A stretch of DNA of 64,000 nucleotides, from contig BJOX01000117.1 in the NCBI GenBank assembly GCA_009731375.1, positions 268,311-332,310 of the forward strand, in the 5' to 3' direction. Numbering within the stretch: position 1 is the stretch's first letter; each line of letters opens with the position of its first letter. The notes under the pieces were generated by a model. It worked only from the letters and a program-made list of their open reading frames with translations. It searched no databases and was not told the origin of the DNA. This DNA comes from Paulinella micropora. Its lineage: Eukaryota > Cercozoa > Imbricatea > Euglyphida. Below, in pieces: positions 1-12,033 of the stretch. Position numbers and translations under genes: made by a program.

Positions 1-149
1 ACAATACATAAGCTGTACCAATGTTCCAAATGGCTTAGCATACATACATACATACATACATACATAAGCCGCACCAATGTTCCAAATGGCTTAGTGTTCG
101 CATGCATACATAACATACATAACATACATACATACATAACATACATACA

Positions 150-188
<39 letters not shown>

Positions 189-577
189 CATACATACATA
201 CATACATACATACATAAGCTGTACAAATGTTCCAAATGGCTTAGTGTTTGCGAAAGACATACATACATACATACATACATACACACATACATAAATAGAT
301 ACATAATCTGTACCAATGTTCCAAATGGCTTAGTGTTCGCAAAAGAGGGAGGAACATACATACAGAACATACATACATAGCATACATACATACATACATA
401 CATACATACATACATACATACATACATACATACATACATAAGCTGTACCAATGTTCCAAATCGCTTAGTGTTCGCGAAAGAGGGAGGAACATACATACAT
501 AACATACGTACATAACATACATACATGCATACATACATACATACATACATACATACACACACACATACATACATAAG
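1..577 (-). repeat. (CATA)n tract with 3'-type echoes of exon 584-623
   Basis: A CATA microsatellite is interrupted by about five copies of a 35-50 bp unit (near 10-45, 65-105, 221-260, 306-352 and 441-490). Each unit repeats the 3' part of exon 584-623 with its GTACAG donor (GGAACATTGGTACAGCTT on the minus strand). The copies lie downstream of the exon in gene orientation. Confidence 0.7.
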
Positions 578-583
578 CTGTAC

Positions 584-623
584 CAATGTTCCAAATGGCT
601 TCGTGTTCGCGAAAGAGGGAGGA
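584..623 (-). CDS. AAAP transporter, exon after TM6 (internal)
   Basis: This 40-nt minus-strand exon lies between an acceptor ending TTTAAATTTAG and a GTACAG donor. It takes one base from the preceding codon and then reads PPSFANTKPFGTL, ending in phase 0. The preceding exon (2708-2760) ends with two bases of a Gly codon, so the junction closes exactly. In AAAP transporters the stretch after TM6 commonly runs into a Phe-Gly-Thr motif that opens TM7, which fits the FGT here. The next exon would lie left of the window. The plus strand is also open across this piece; minus is chosen because of the phase chain with its neighbours. Confidence 0.5.
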
Positions 624-639
624 CTAAATTTAAACCTAT

Positions 640-1191
640 GTATTAATGTTTGTATATATGTAAGTAAGTTAAGTAAGTAAGTTAAGTAAGTAAGTTTGTA
701 TGTATGTATGTATGTATGTATGTATGTATGAGTGTGTGTGTGTATGCATGCATGTATGTATGTATGTATGTATGTATGTATGTATGTATGTATGTATGTA
801 TGTATGTGTGTATGTATGTATGTATGTATTGGCTTAGTGTTCGAGAAAGAGGGAGGACTAAACTTAAACCTATGTATTAATGTTTGTATATATGTAAGTA
901 AGTAAGTAAGTAAGTTAGGTAAGTAAGTAAGTAAGTTAGTATGTATGTATGTATGTATGTATGTATGTATGTATGTACGTATGTATGCATGTATGCATGT
1001 ATGAGTGTGTGTGTGTATGCATATATGTATGTATGTATGTATGTATGTACGTATGTATGTATGTATTGGCTTAGTGTTCGCGAAATAGGGCGGGCTAAAC
1101 TAAACCTATGTATTAATGTATGTATGTATGTATGTATGTAAGTAAGCAAGTAAAAAAGTATTGTATGCATGCATGCATGTATGTATGTGTG

Positions 1192-1222
<31 letters not shown>

Positions 1223-1330
1223 GTAAGTAAGCAAGTAAGTAAAAAAGTAAGTAAGTAAGTAAGTAAGTATTGTATGCATGCATGCATGTATGTATGTGTG
1301 TATGTATGTATGTATGTATGCATGCATGTC

Positions 1331-1361
<31 letters not shown>

Positions 1362-1730
1362 AAGTATTGTATGCATGCATGCATGTATGTATGTGTGTAT
1401 GTATGTATGCATGTATGTGTGTATGTATGTATGTATGTATGCATGCATGTATGCATGTATGTATGTATGTATGTATTTATTGGCTTGGTGTGAGCTTAAG
1501 AGCGTGGGCTAAACCACTACCTATATATTTATGTTATTTATGTGTGTATGTATGTATGCATGTATGTATGTATGTATGTATGTATGTGTGTGTGTGTGTG
1601 TGTGTATACGTGTGTGTATATATGTATGTATGTCTGTACGACTGTATGTATGTATGTCTGCATGTATGCATGTATGTATGTATGTATGCATGTATGTATG
1701 TATGTATGTATGTATGTACCCTCGACCAAT
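640..1730 (-). repeat. (TATG)n/(TAAG)n tract with 5'-type echoes of exon 584-623
   Basis: TATG, TAAG and TG microsatellites with three exon-derived inserts at about 831-890, 1069-1115 and 1478-1525. On the minus strand each keeps the acceptor side (GTTTAAGTTTAG then TCCTCCCTCTTTC) and loses the 3' half of the exon. They lie upstream of the exon in gene orientation. A further unexplained non-repeat piece is at 1719-1768. Confidence 0.6.
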
Positions 1731-1768
1731 TTCTCTTACGTCGAAGGAATGGACTTCCGACAGGATAG

Positions 1769-1771
1769 ATT

Positions 1772-1812
<41 letters not shown>

Positions 1813-1866
1813 TAGATAGATGGACGGATGGACGGATGGATGGATGGATGGGTGGATGGATAAATA
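1769..1866. repeat. (GATA)n and (GGAT)n microsatellite
   Basis: Uninterrupted GATA then GGAT repeats, directly abutting the fixed 3' end of a LINE-type repeat that starts at 1867. Confidence 0.9.
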
Positions 1867-2303
1867 GATGAGATATCGACTAATGTCAGAAAAAAGGAGC
1901 TTCTGATTTCGTCAACCAAGGAAGTCTGTGGGTAAAGTATTAACCCGATGCCCAGCTAAGCCGTGATGTTTGCACGGAAGGGACTGATACAGGCGATACC
2001 AAAGCTCCCTAGTACCAGGCGGGGCCAGGGCTCGTTCCATAAGCGCCCCTTGCAGAACGAGCTCCCACCTCCATTACAGAGGACCCAGTAAGCAGATGGA
2101 GTTTCGAGACTGTTCGACAGTCTAGTATAAACCGACAGAGCACTGTGGGTTTTATTCCGGGCTCAACAAGCGAGAAAGGGCACCCTGAGGGAACAGGATT
2201 GTGCTTCCCGTCGCTATTTCGGCATGTGACTTATAGGCGTATGGCTAGGCACACATAAGGCACCCCACCACGGGCCCAGCACATCCACACCATCCCCTAA
2301 TTC

Positions 2304-2304
<1 letters not shown>
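1867..2304 (-). mobile_element. Repeat family A copy (LINE 3' end), longest copy
   Basis: On the minus strand this ends GTCGATATCTCATC followed by (TATC)n. The same 3' end is shared by copies at 29785-30193, 31326-31723, 36118-36472 and 41101-41239, while the 5' ends differ. Variable 5' truncation with a fixed 3' junction is the mark of LINE retrotransposition. This copy extends furthest 5'. Just before its 5' end a short open frame ends in HTPISHMPK and a stop. No reverse transcriptase is present. Confidence 0.75.
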
Positions 2305-2348
<44 letters not shown>

Positions 2349-2377
2349 CGATAGATCGATAGATAGATAGATAAATG

Positions 2378-2408
<31 letters not shown>

Positions 2409-2409
2409 C

Positions 2410-2465
<56 letters not shown>

Positions 2466-2466
2466 C
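2305..2466. repeat. (GATA)n microsatellite
   Basis: About 40 GATA units with GATC and GGAT variants, between repeat A and a copy of the TM6 exon. Confidence 0.95.
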
Positions 2467-2519
2467 CCGTAGTATATAATGAACACAATCGCCACCGCCG
2501 ATGCCATATTCCCAAATAC
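2467..2519 (-). pseudogene. Second full-length copy of TM6 exon, acceptor lost
   Basis: The minus strand reads [18 protein letters not shown] in the same frame as exon 2708-2760, with a GTATCT donor. The 5' flank is TATGTG with no AG, so it lacks a clear acceptor. It lies downstream of 2708-2760 in gene orientation and could be a decayed alternative exon. Confidence 0.5.
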
Positions 2520-3304
2520 ACATACATACATACATACATACATACATACATACATACACAGGTGTTCGGCAATATGGCGTTGGCCTACATACATACATAA
2601 AACATACATACATACATACATACATACATACATGCATGCATGCATGCATACATACATACATACATACATACATACATACATACATACACACATACATACA
2701 TAGATACCCGTAGTAAATAATGAACACTATCGCCACCGCCAACGCCATATTCCCAAACACCTATGTGTGTATGTATGTATGTATGTATGTATGTATGTAG
2801 GCCAACGCCATATTCCCAAACACCTATGTATGTATGTATGTATGTATGTATGTATGTATGTATGTGTGTATGTATATATGTATGTATGTATGAACACTAT
2901 CGCCACTGCCAACGCCATATTCTCAAACACCTATTTATGTATGTATGTATGTATGTATGTATGTATGTATGTATGTAGGCCAACGCCATATTCCCAAACA
3001 CCTATTTATGTATGTATGTATGTATGTATGTATGTATGTAGGCCAACGCCATGTTCCCAAACACCTATGTATGTATGTATGTATGTATGTATGTATGTAG
3101 GCCAACGCCATATTCCCAAACACCTATTTATGTATGTATGTATGTATGTATGTATGTACGTGTATGCATGTATGTATGTATGTATGTATGTATGTATGTA
3201 TGTATGTATGTATGTATGTATGTACGTATGTATGTATGTATGTATGTATGTATGCATGCATGCATGTATGTATGTATGTATGTATGTATGTATGTATGTA
3301 TATG

Positions 3305-3336
<32 letters not shown>

Positions 3337-3486
3337 TGTATGTATGCATGTATGTATGTATGCATGCATGCATGCATGCACGTACGTACGTACGTACGTA
3401 CGTATGCATGCATGCATTGCATGCATGCATTGCATGCATGCATGCATGCATGCATGTATGTATGTATGTATGTATGTATGTATGTA

Positions 3487-3521
<35 letters not shown>

Positions 3522-3612
3522 ATGTATGTATGTATGTATGTTTGTAAGTATTTATGTATGTATATATTACGGCCAAAGTCATGTTGCCTGACACCTACAT
3601 CACATGCGTATG
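2520..3612 (-). repeat. (CATA)n/(TATG)n tract with 5'-type echoes of TM6 exon
   Basis: Excluding the exon at 2708-2760, this is CATA/TATG microsatellite. Six partial copies (near 2799-2826, 2890-2934, 2978-3004, 3040-3067, 3099-3127 and 3571-3600) keep the acceptor TAG and the exon start GTGTTTGGGAATATGGCGTTGGC. One inverted piece is at 2561-2592. The copy at 3571-3600 is the most diverged (V-SGNMTLAV). Confidence 0.65.
2708..2760 (-). CDS. AAAP transporter, TM6 exon
   Basis: A 53-nt minus-strand exon with acceptor ACACATAG and donor GTATCT. It reads [17 protein letters not shown] plus two bases of a Gly codon: one hydrophobic helix ending in YYG, as AAAP TM6 segments do. It starts in phase 0, which closes with exon 4652-4698, and ends in phase 2, which closes with exon 584-623. 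Copies with the acceptor and only the 5' part lie to the right, and a copy with the donor lies to the left. Strand choice is firm because the plus-strand frames are hydrophilic and have no conserved sense. Confidence 0.7.
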
Positions 3613-3712
3613 CATGTTATGTCTGTCTCTCTGTCTGTTTGTCTGTCTGTCTGTCTGGCTGGCTGTCTGTCTTCTGCTTGTCTGTCTGTCTGTCTGTGTG
3701 TCTGCTTGTTTG

Positions 3713-3754
<42 letters not shown>

Positions 3755-3775
3755 CTCCTCCTTCTCCTGTCCTTC

Positions 3776-3838
<63 letters not shown>

Positions 3839-4512
3839 NNNNNNNNNNCCTCTTCCTCTTCCTCCCTCTTCCTCCCTCTTCCTTCCTCGTCCTTCCTCTT
3901 CCTCCCTCTTCCTTCCTCTTCCTTCCTCTTCCTTCCTCCCTCTTCCTCTTCCTTCCTCCCTCTTCCTCCCTCTTCCTTCCTCTTCCTCTTTTTCTTCTTT
4001 CTTCTGTCTTCCCTTCTTCCATTCTGTCCCCCTTTTCCTCTTCCTCTTCCTCTGCCTCTTCCTCTTCCTCTTGCCCTTCTTCCTCTTCCTCCCTCTTCCT
4101 TCCCCTTCCTCCCCCTCCCTTCCTCTTCCTCCCTCCTCTTTCCTCCTCTTTCCTTTTCCTTCCTTTTCCTTCCTCTTCCTTCTTCCTCCTTTCTTCCTCC
4201 TTTCTTCCTCCTTTCTTCCTTCTTTCTTCCTTCTTTCTTCCTTCTTTCTTCCTTCTTCTTCCTTCTTCTTCCTTCTTCTTCCTTCTTCTTCTTTCTTCTT
4301 CTTTCTTCTTCCTTCTTCCCTTCTTCCTTCTTCTTCTTCGTCTTCTTCCTTCTTCTTTCTTCTTCCTTCTTCTTCCTTCTTCCCTTCTTCCTTCTTCTTC
4401 TTCGTCTTCTTCGTCTTCTTCTTCTTCTTCTTCTTCTTCTTCTTCTTCTTCTTCTTCTTCTTCTTCTTCTTCTTCTTCTTCTTCTTCTTTCTTTCTTTCT
4501 TTCTTTCTTTCA
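3613..4512. repeat. Pyrimidine-rich low-complexity tract
   Basis: TCTG, TC, poly-C, poly-T, CTTCCT and CTT repeats with a 10-N gap at 3839-3848. Long frames read only S, L, F and P. No gene is seen. Confidence 0.9.
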
Positions 4513-4591
4513 AAATTTAGAAACGATTGCTTTGAATTGAGGGATATCCTTAAATATAACAGAATTTTGATTCATAGATATATGCATGCGC

Positions 4592-4646
<55 letters not shown>

Positions 4647-4651
4647 GTGAC

Positions 4652-4698
4652 CGAGGTAGGTGCAAGGAACTCTGGACTTCTCATGAAAGATAACAGAA
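4652..4698 (-). CDS. AAAP transporter, TM5-TM6 linker exon
   Basis: A 47-nt minus-strand exon with acceptor ATCGCCATGCAAG and donor GTCACT. It starts with two bases that complete a Val codon with exon 5245-5338 and then reads LLSFMRSPEFLAPTS, ending in phase 0. AAAP proteins have a characteristic Pro/Arg-...-LAP-S turn between TM5 and TM6, and the MRSPEFLAPTS string fits it well. Phase closes on both sides, which makes this one of the best-supported junctions in the window. Confidence 0.7.
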
Positions 4699-4744
4699 CT
4701 TGCATGGCGATCTACAGATATATATATGTATGTATGTATGTATA

Positions 4745-4779
4745 CATAGAGGAACTCGGGACTTGATATCTAAAGATAT

Positions 4780-4838
<59 letters not shown>

Positions 4839-4893
4839 GAACTGTGGACTTCTCATGAGAGATAACAAAACTTGCATTGCAATCGAAAGATAT

Positions 4894-4937
<44 letters not shown>

Positions 4938-4990
4938 AAGGAACTGTGGACTTCTCATGAGAGATAACAGAACTTGAATTTCAATCGAAA
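4745..4990 (-). repeat. 5'-type echoes of exon 4652-4698 in (AT)n/(GA)n
   Basis: Three partial copies (about 4750-4775, 4836-4882 and 4940-4985) contain AGTTCCACAG-like and TTCTGTTATCTCTCATGAGA segments on the minus strand, with the acceptor side kept and the LAPTS end lost. They are separated by AT and GA repeats. Confidence 0.6.
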
Positions 4991-5026
4991 GATACTATAT
5001 ATATATATATATATATATACATACAA

Positions 5027-5059
<33 letters not shown>

Positions 5060-5130
5060 AAGAGAGAAAGAGAGAAAGAGAGAGAAAGAGAAAGAGAGAG
5101 AGAGTGTGTGGAGAGGGGGGGGGGGGGGGG

Positions 5131-5162
<32 letters not shown>

Positions 5163-5230
5163 AGAGAGGGGGGGGGGGAGAGGGAGANNNNNNNNNNAGA
5201 GAGAGAGAGAGAGAGAAAGACAGACAGACA
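4991..5230. repeat. (AT)n, (GA)n and poly-G tract with gap
   Basis: Dinucleotide repeats and a long poly-G run around a 10-N gap (5188-5197). Confidence 0.9.
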
Positions 5231-5244
5231 AGACAACGAGCTAC

Positions 5245-5338
5245 CTACCACGGCAACGATGCAGAGAGACTGTAGTTGTTCCTTAGAAAAACTGAAATGT
5301 CCTTCCAAAAGAGGCGTCACGGTGGTTGCGATGAATAC
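5245..5338 (-). CDS. AAAP transporter, TM4-TM5 region exon
   Basis: A 94-nt minus-strand exon. The acceptor is excellent (CCACCCATCTCTCACAG) and the donor is GTAGCT. It encodes 31 residues beginning [13 protein letters not shown] and ending [16 protein letters not shown], plus one base. The family pattern is an aromatic-containing TM4 end, a luminal or extracellular loop and then TM5, which this matches. The downstream phase is closed by exon 4652-4698. The plus strand also has an open frame with GT and AG nearby, but its acceptor has no pyrimidine tract. Confidence 0.7.
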
Positions 5339-5349
5339 CTGTGAGAGAT

Positions 5350-5519
5350 GGGTGGAGGAATGGGTGGGTGGATGGATGGGTGGGTGGACGGATGGTTGGG
5401 TGGATGGATGGGTGGGTGGATGGATGGATGGATGGATGGATGGATAGATAGATAGATAGATAGATAGGTAGATAGGTAGGTAGGTAGGTAGGTAGGTAGG
5501 TAGGTAGGTAGATAGATAT

Positions 5520-5551
<32 letters not shown>

Positions 5552-5628
5552 GTAGGTAGGTAGGTAGATAGATAGACAGACAGATAGATAGATCGATAGA
5601 TAGATAGATAGATAGATAGCTAGATAGC

Positions 5629-5668
<40 letters not shown>

Positions 5669-5690
5669 GAGACAGATAGATAGATAGATA
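5350..5690. repeat. (GGAT)n, (GGTA)n and (GATA)n microsatellite
   Basis: Tetranucleotide repeats between the TM4-TM5 exon and the fixed 3' end of a LINE fragment. Confidence 0.95.
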
Positions 5691-6051
5691 GATGAGATGT
5701 CGCAAAGGAATGTAGTCCTTGCAAAGGAACGCAGTTTCACATCAAACAGTAATTTGTGTACTGTGCATGTGTTCGGTGGGAATCACGGGTAGACTGTGTT
5801 CTGGAAAAAAGAAGAGGAGGAAGGACGTTGAAGAAAAAGGCAATCTAGGAATGGAGAGTGGGGAGGATAAGGAAGAAGAGAAAGAAAAGGAAGCCGTTAG
5901 TCCAAGTGTTTTGAGCACCGTAAGCTTGCGCAAGCTACAATGATGACATTGTATAAAGGCCTAAACCCCCGAAGGGACCTAGCCCGGGCTATGCAACACT
6001 GGACGGCTATGACGGAATGCAGGATGAGAGATAAGGGGAGGATGAGAGGGA
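5691..6051 (-). mobile_element. Repeat family B copy (LINE 3' end), cut by gap
   Basis: The minus strand ends CTTTGCGACATCTCATC before (TATC)n. It is the same 3' non-coding sequence that follows the endonuclease ORF at 33162-34343. The 5' side is lost in the N-gap at 6052-6061. Confidence 0.8.
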
Positions 6052-6063
6052 NNNNNNNNNNAC

Positions 6064-6282
6064 GCACAAACTATTTTAGCAGCAGAGAGAGAGATGTCAG
6101 GATCACGCACTAAACATCTTCCACTTGAACTTCATTTCATGCATCACGCACAACGTGATAAAGAAGTAAGGCTCGTAAAGGTAGGAACTAAGAAGCAGAT
6201 AGCGGATGTGCTAACTAAACATGTACCTAAAGACCAGTTTGAGTACTTGGTTAGTAAGTTCATGATCACACTTGAACCTTAA
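6064..6282 (+). pseudogene. Ty1/copia-type RNase H C-terminal fragment
   Basis: An open frame from the gap edge to a TAA at 6280-6282. It contains SRTKHLPLELHFM, then EVRLVKVGTKKQIADVLTKH and a closing PKDQFEYL. The SRTKHIxxxxHF, ADxLTK and PxxxF order is the recognised C-terminal end of copia-family pol (RNase H). Integrase, RT and most of RNase H are missing behind the gap, so this is a remnant. Confidence 0.75.
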
Positions 6283-6285
6283 ACT

Positions 6286-6511
6286 TTATTTACGGAAAAG
6301 GTTCTTTCGAGGCACTTCTTGGACGAAGTGAGAGTATGTCTCGGCGTCAACACTGTGGGTGGAATCCGGGTTGACAATGCCGGGTTGTGACTTATAGTCC
6401 GGATGGACGTGTACTTTTGGACTCTTCTTTTCGAGGAGGCTCGAAGGATCTTCGTAAGGGTGGACATGAGCAAAATCTTCTCCAAGGGGTTTGAAGAAAA
6501 AGGCAAAATGG
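6286..6511 (-). pseudogene. Retroelement peptide remnant, THSVDAETYSHF type
   Basis: A minus-strand frame of about 75 codons enters from (TATC)n. It contains FAHVHPYEDPSSLLEKKS, then IVNPDSTHSVDAETYSHF and a stop at 6286-6288. The second part recurs at 30648-30750, just upstream of a family B LINE 3' end, so it is element-derived. I do not recognise the domain. It abuts the copia remnant tail to tail. Confidence 0.5.
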
Positions 6512-8161
<1,650 letters not shown>

Positions 8162-8203
8162 CCTGCAGCTTCTCCCAAATCTCCATAGCCTAACACAATA
8201 TAT
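8162..8203 (-). CDS. AAAP transporter, GYGDLGEAA exon (partial)
   Basis: The minus strand reads [13 protein letters not shown] between a CATTCATAG acceptor and a possible GTCTCT donor. AAAP proteins carry a Tyr-x-Asp-Leu-(G/A)-E-A-A segment between TM2 and TM3. The copies to the right (8273-8660) extend the 5' side and read NIIAYVVLGYGD. No copy contains both halves, and the phase does not close with the neighbours, so exon borders are uncertain. Confidence 0.5.
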
Positions 8204-8205
8204 CT

Positions 8206-8763
8206 ATGAATGTATGTATGTATGTATGTATGTGTGTGTGTGTATGTATGTATGTATGTATGTATGTATGTATGTCTCCATAACCTGACACAAAGTATTC
8301 AACAATGTTATGTATCTATGTGTGTATGAATGTATGTATGTATGTACGTATGAATGTATGTATGTATGTATGTATGTATGTCTCCGTAACACCTAACACA
8401 TGGTATGCAACAATGCTATGTATGTATGTATGTATGTATGTATGTATGAATGAATGTATGTATGTATGTATGTATGTCTCTGTGACCTGAACACAACGTA
8501 TTCAACAATGTTATGCATGTATGTATGTATGTATGTATGTATGTATGTATGTATGTACGTATGTATGTATGTATAAATGTATGTATGTATGCATGTATGT
8601 ATGTATGTATGTATGTATGTCTCCATAACCTAACACAACGTATGCAATAATGTTATGTATGTATGTATGTATGTATGTATGTATGTATAAATGTATGTAT
8701 GTATGTATGCATGCATGTATGTATGTATGTATGTATGTATGTATGTATGTATTTTTATGTATG

Positions 8764-8790
<27 letters not shown>
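8206..8790 (-). repeat. (TATG)n with 5'-type echoes of the GYGD exon
   Basis: Four copies of a roughly 40-bp unit at about 8273-8311, 8381-8418, 8476-8515 and 8619-8657. The cleanest (8619-8657) reads NIIAYVVLGYGD on the minus strand. The others carry single-base indels that break the frame, so they look like neutral copies. Confidence 0.65.
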
Positions 8791-8794
<4 letters not shown>

Positions 8795-8890
8795 CGACCC
8801 CAAAGCCGCGACTTTTCATGTTATGTTATATGTATGAATGTATGTATGTATGTATGTATGTATGTATGTATGTATATGCATGTATGTGAC
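8791..8890 (-). repeat. (TATG)n with a partial echo of exon 8891-8946
   Basis: A short piece at about 8793-8820 repeats AAAGTCGCGGCTT from exon 8891-8946 inside TATG repeats. Confidence 0.4.
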
Positions 8891-8946
8891 CGATAGGTGC
8901 ATTATTATCAACAGGGACAGCACCGAAGCCGCGACTTTTTTGTTGT
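8891..8946 (-). CDS. AAAP transporter, candidate TM2 exon
   Basis: The minus strand reads NKKVAASVLSLLIIMHLS between a weak acceptor (GAATTAAG) and a GTCACA donor, ending in phase 0. The hydrophobic stretch with internal LS and a closing HLS resembles TM2 of the family, expected after the TM1 exon. Its start needs phase 1, whereas exon 12034-12084 ends in phase 0, so a small exon is missing or the acceptor is wrong. Confidence 0.35.
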
Positions 8947-8967
8947 CTTAATTCGATGACTATGTCC

Positions 8968-9104
8968 GTACACTACATGAGCAAAGAAGAAAGAGGAAGA
9001 AAAAGAGGGGGGAAAAAGGGAGGAAAAAGAAAGAAGAAAGAAGAATTATAAAACCGCGACAACAAACAAGTTTTGTTTCTCTCTCTCTCTCTCTCTCTCT
9101 TTCA

Positions 9105-9145
<41 letters not shown>

Positions 9146-9412
9146 TCTCTCTCTGTCTCTCTCTCTTTCTCTCCTTCTTTGTTTTCCCTATCCTTGTTTG
9201 ATTGCGTAGTGTAATCGAAATGAGACAATAGAAAAGTCTTGCTTTTTTCTTCTTTCTTCTTTCCTTTTTCTTCCTTCCTCTTTTTTTCTTCTAAATCTGT
9301 ACAGTACACAAAGAAATCAGGAAGAAGAAGCGGAAGAAAAAGAGGGAGAAAAAGAAGAGGGAGAAGAGGAAGAAGAGAAAACAGCAGAACAAAAGGCTTT
9401 CAGGAGTGAGAA

Positions 9413-9443
<31 letters not shown>

Positions 9444-9490
9444 GAGAAAAGAGGAGAGAAAAAAAAGCAAAAACAGCAAAAAGAAACCTT

Positions 9491-9523
<33 letters not shown>

Positions 9524-9596
9524 CGAGAGAGAAAGAAGAAGAGGAGAGAAGAGAAAAGAGGCGAGAAAAAAAAACAAAAACAGCAAAAAGAAACCT

Positions 9597-9629
<33 letters not shown>

Positions 9630-9779
9630 TAAAGAAAGAAGGAAAGAAAGAAAGAAAGAAAGAAAAAGAAAGAAAGAAAGAGAAAGAAAGAAAGAGAAAG
9701 AAAGAAAGAGAATGACAGAAAGAAAGAAAGAGAGAAAGAGAGAGAGAGAGAGAAAGAAAGAAAGAAAGAAAAAAAAAAG

Positions 9780-9848
<69 letters not shown>

Positions 9849-10705
9849 NNNNNNNNNNGAGAGGAAGGAGAGAGAAGAAGAGAGAAGAGAAAAAAAAAGC
9901 AAAAACAGCAAAAAGAAACCTTGAGAGAGAGAGAGAAAGAGAGAGAAAGAAAGAAAGAAAGAAAGAGAAAGAAAGAAAGGAAGAAAGGAAGAAAGGAAGA
10001 AAGAAAAGAAAGAGAGAGAGAAAGAGAGAAAGAGAAAGAAAGAGAGAGAGAGAAAGAAAGAAAGAAAGAAAGAAAGAAAAAAAAGAGAGAGAGAGGGAGA
10101 AAGAAAGAAAGAAAGAAAGAATNNNNNNNNNNNNNNNNNNNNNNNNNNNNNNNNNNNNNNNNNNNNNNNNNNNNNNNNNNNNNNNNNNNNNNNNNNNNNN
10201 NNNNNNNNNNNNNNNNNNNNNNNNNNNNNNNNNNNNNNNNNNNNNNNNNNNNNNNNNNNNNNNNNNNNNNNNNNNNNNNNNNNNNNNNNNNNNNNNNNNN
10301 NNNNNNNNNNNNNNNNNNNNNNNNNNNNNNNNNNNNNNNNNNNNNNNNNNNNNNNNNNNNNNNNNNNNNNNNNNNNNNNNNNNNNNNNNNNNNNNNNNNN
10401 NNNNNNNNNNNNNNNNNNNNNNNNNNNNNNNNNNNNNNNNNNNNNNNNNNNNNNNNNNNNNNNNNNNNNNNNNNNNNNNNNNNNNNNNNNNNNNNNNNNN
10501 NNNNNNNNNNNNNNNNNNNNNNNNNNNNNNNNNNNNNNNNNNNNNNNNNNNNNNNNNNNNNNNNNNNNNNNNNNNNNNNNNNNNNNNNNNNNNNNNNNNN
10601 NNNNNNNNNNNNNNNNNNNNNNNNNNNNNNNNNNNNNNNNNNNNNNNNNNNNNNNNNNNNNNNNNNNNNNNNNNNNNNNNNNNNNNNNNNNNNNNNNNNN
10701 NNNNN

Positions 10706-10761
<56 letters not shown>

Positions 10762-10790
10762 AGAAAGAGACAGACACACACACACACACA
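8968..10790. repeat. Purine-rich (GA)n, (GAAA)n and poly-A tract with gaps
   Basis: Holds a short non-repetitive stretch (about 9160-9330) without recognisable coding sense, then purine-rich DNA. A unit ending AACAGCAAAAAGAAACCT recurs at about 9470, 9578 and 9900. Gaps lie at 9849-9858 and 10123-10705. Confidence 0.85.
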
Positions 10791-11011
10791 CACACATACA
10801 CACACCGAGACAGACAGACACACAGAGACAGACAGACACACACACACACACACACAGACACACACACAGACACAGATACAGACACACACAGACACACACA
10901 GACACACACAAACACACACAAACACACAAACACACAAACACCCACCCACCCACAAACACATACACACACACACAAACACACACACAGCTGCCGGCACTTT
11001 CATAAGCATCA

Positions 11012-11086
<75 letters not shown>

Positions 11087-11154
11087 GCATTTCTATAGCT
11101 AAGACAGATGTGACATATCGACATGTATACATATGTACACACTGCACACACATC

Positions 11155-11215
<61 letters not shown>

Positions 11216-11218
11216 TAT
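10791..11218. repeat. (AC)n, (TATC)n and (AAT)n tracts
   Basis: Simple repeats, with about 60 bp of unique sequence at 11086-11150. No gene is seen. Confidence 0.9.
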
Positions 11219-11385
11219 CTCCTGCCAATTGCTGAGCCAAAAGGCCATGCGCATCCAGTCCTCCATTCCATAAGGAAAGTCTCCACACCAATCGGTGGAA
11301 TAAAGGAAGCGACGGCATAGAACATTACTCTAGGAGCTTTATACCAATCAGCCCATTGAAAAGGACCAATGGCCTATGTACTCCC

Positions 11386-11386
<1 letters not shown>
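11219..11386 (-). mobile_element. SINE-like 3' end flanked by (AAT)n
   Basis: Contains GCTGAGCCAAAAGGCCATGC followed by a CATCCA motif, also found (as GGCCATGCGCCTCCAT) at 49880-49915 and, diverged, at 23650-23690. In all three the same edge abuts an AAT/ATT microsatellite. No tRNA-like head is seen in this copy. Confidence 0.45.
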
Positions 11387-11437
<51 letters not shown>

Positions 11438-11456
11438 GATAATGATAATAATAATG

Positions 11457-11490
<34 letters not shown>

Positions 11491-11506
11491 CAACAACAAC
11501 AACAAC

Positions 11507-11567
<61 letters not shown>

Positions 11568-11700
11568 GCCTGCCAGCCTACCTTGAGCACGCCATATGTC
11601 ATGGTAAATGAGTGTAGTGTATACACTATATATATATACATATATATAGTACGAAAGATAGCTAGCTTGCTACCTAGCTTGATCAATCGATCGATCGATT

Positions 11701-11743
<43 letters not shown>

Positions 11744-11767
11744 GGATGGATGGATGGATAGATAGAC

Positions 11768-11802
<35 letters not shown>

Positions 11803-11830
11803 AAGTAGATAGATCTAGATAGATAGATAA

Positions 11831-11869
<39 letters not shown>

Positions 11870-11930
11870 TATAGATATATAGATAGATAGATGGATAGAT
11901 GGATAGATAGATAGATAGATAGATTGCTTC
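11387..11930. repeat. (AAT)n and (GATA)n microsatellites
   Basis: AAT repeats to 11566, a 130-bp non-repeat piece, then GATA repeats from 11697. No gene is seen. Confidence 0.9.
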
Positions 11931-11934
11931 CAAA

Positions 11935-11975
11935 TGGCAAGGCAAGAAAGCCAAAATGGCCATGCACGTGAAGAT
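11935..11975 (-). repeat. Diverged 3'-type echo of TM1 exon
   Basis: The minus strand contains TTGCCTTGCCATTTGGAAGC, matching TTGCCTTGCCCTTTGCAACC in exon 12034-12084. It lies downstream of that exon in gene orientation, flanked by GATA repeats. Confidence 0.4.
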
Positions 11976-12033
11976 GTGTATGAGTATGTATGTGTCTGTG
12001 TATATCTGTACGTGTGTATCGGTATATACCTAC

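Noticed and set aside
2214-3591. Long open frames of YLSI, VCMY, IHTY type
   Set aside because: Tetranucleotide repeats lack stops in several frames; the protein sequence is just the repeat translated. The same applies to all such frames in the window.
5265-5340. Plus-strand exon with Cys-rich peptide
   Set aside because: First read this way, but the minus strand has far better splice sites, a family match and closed phase.
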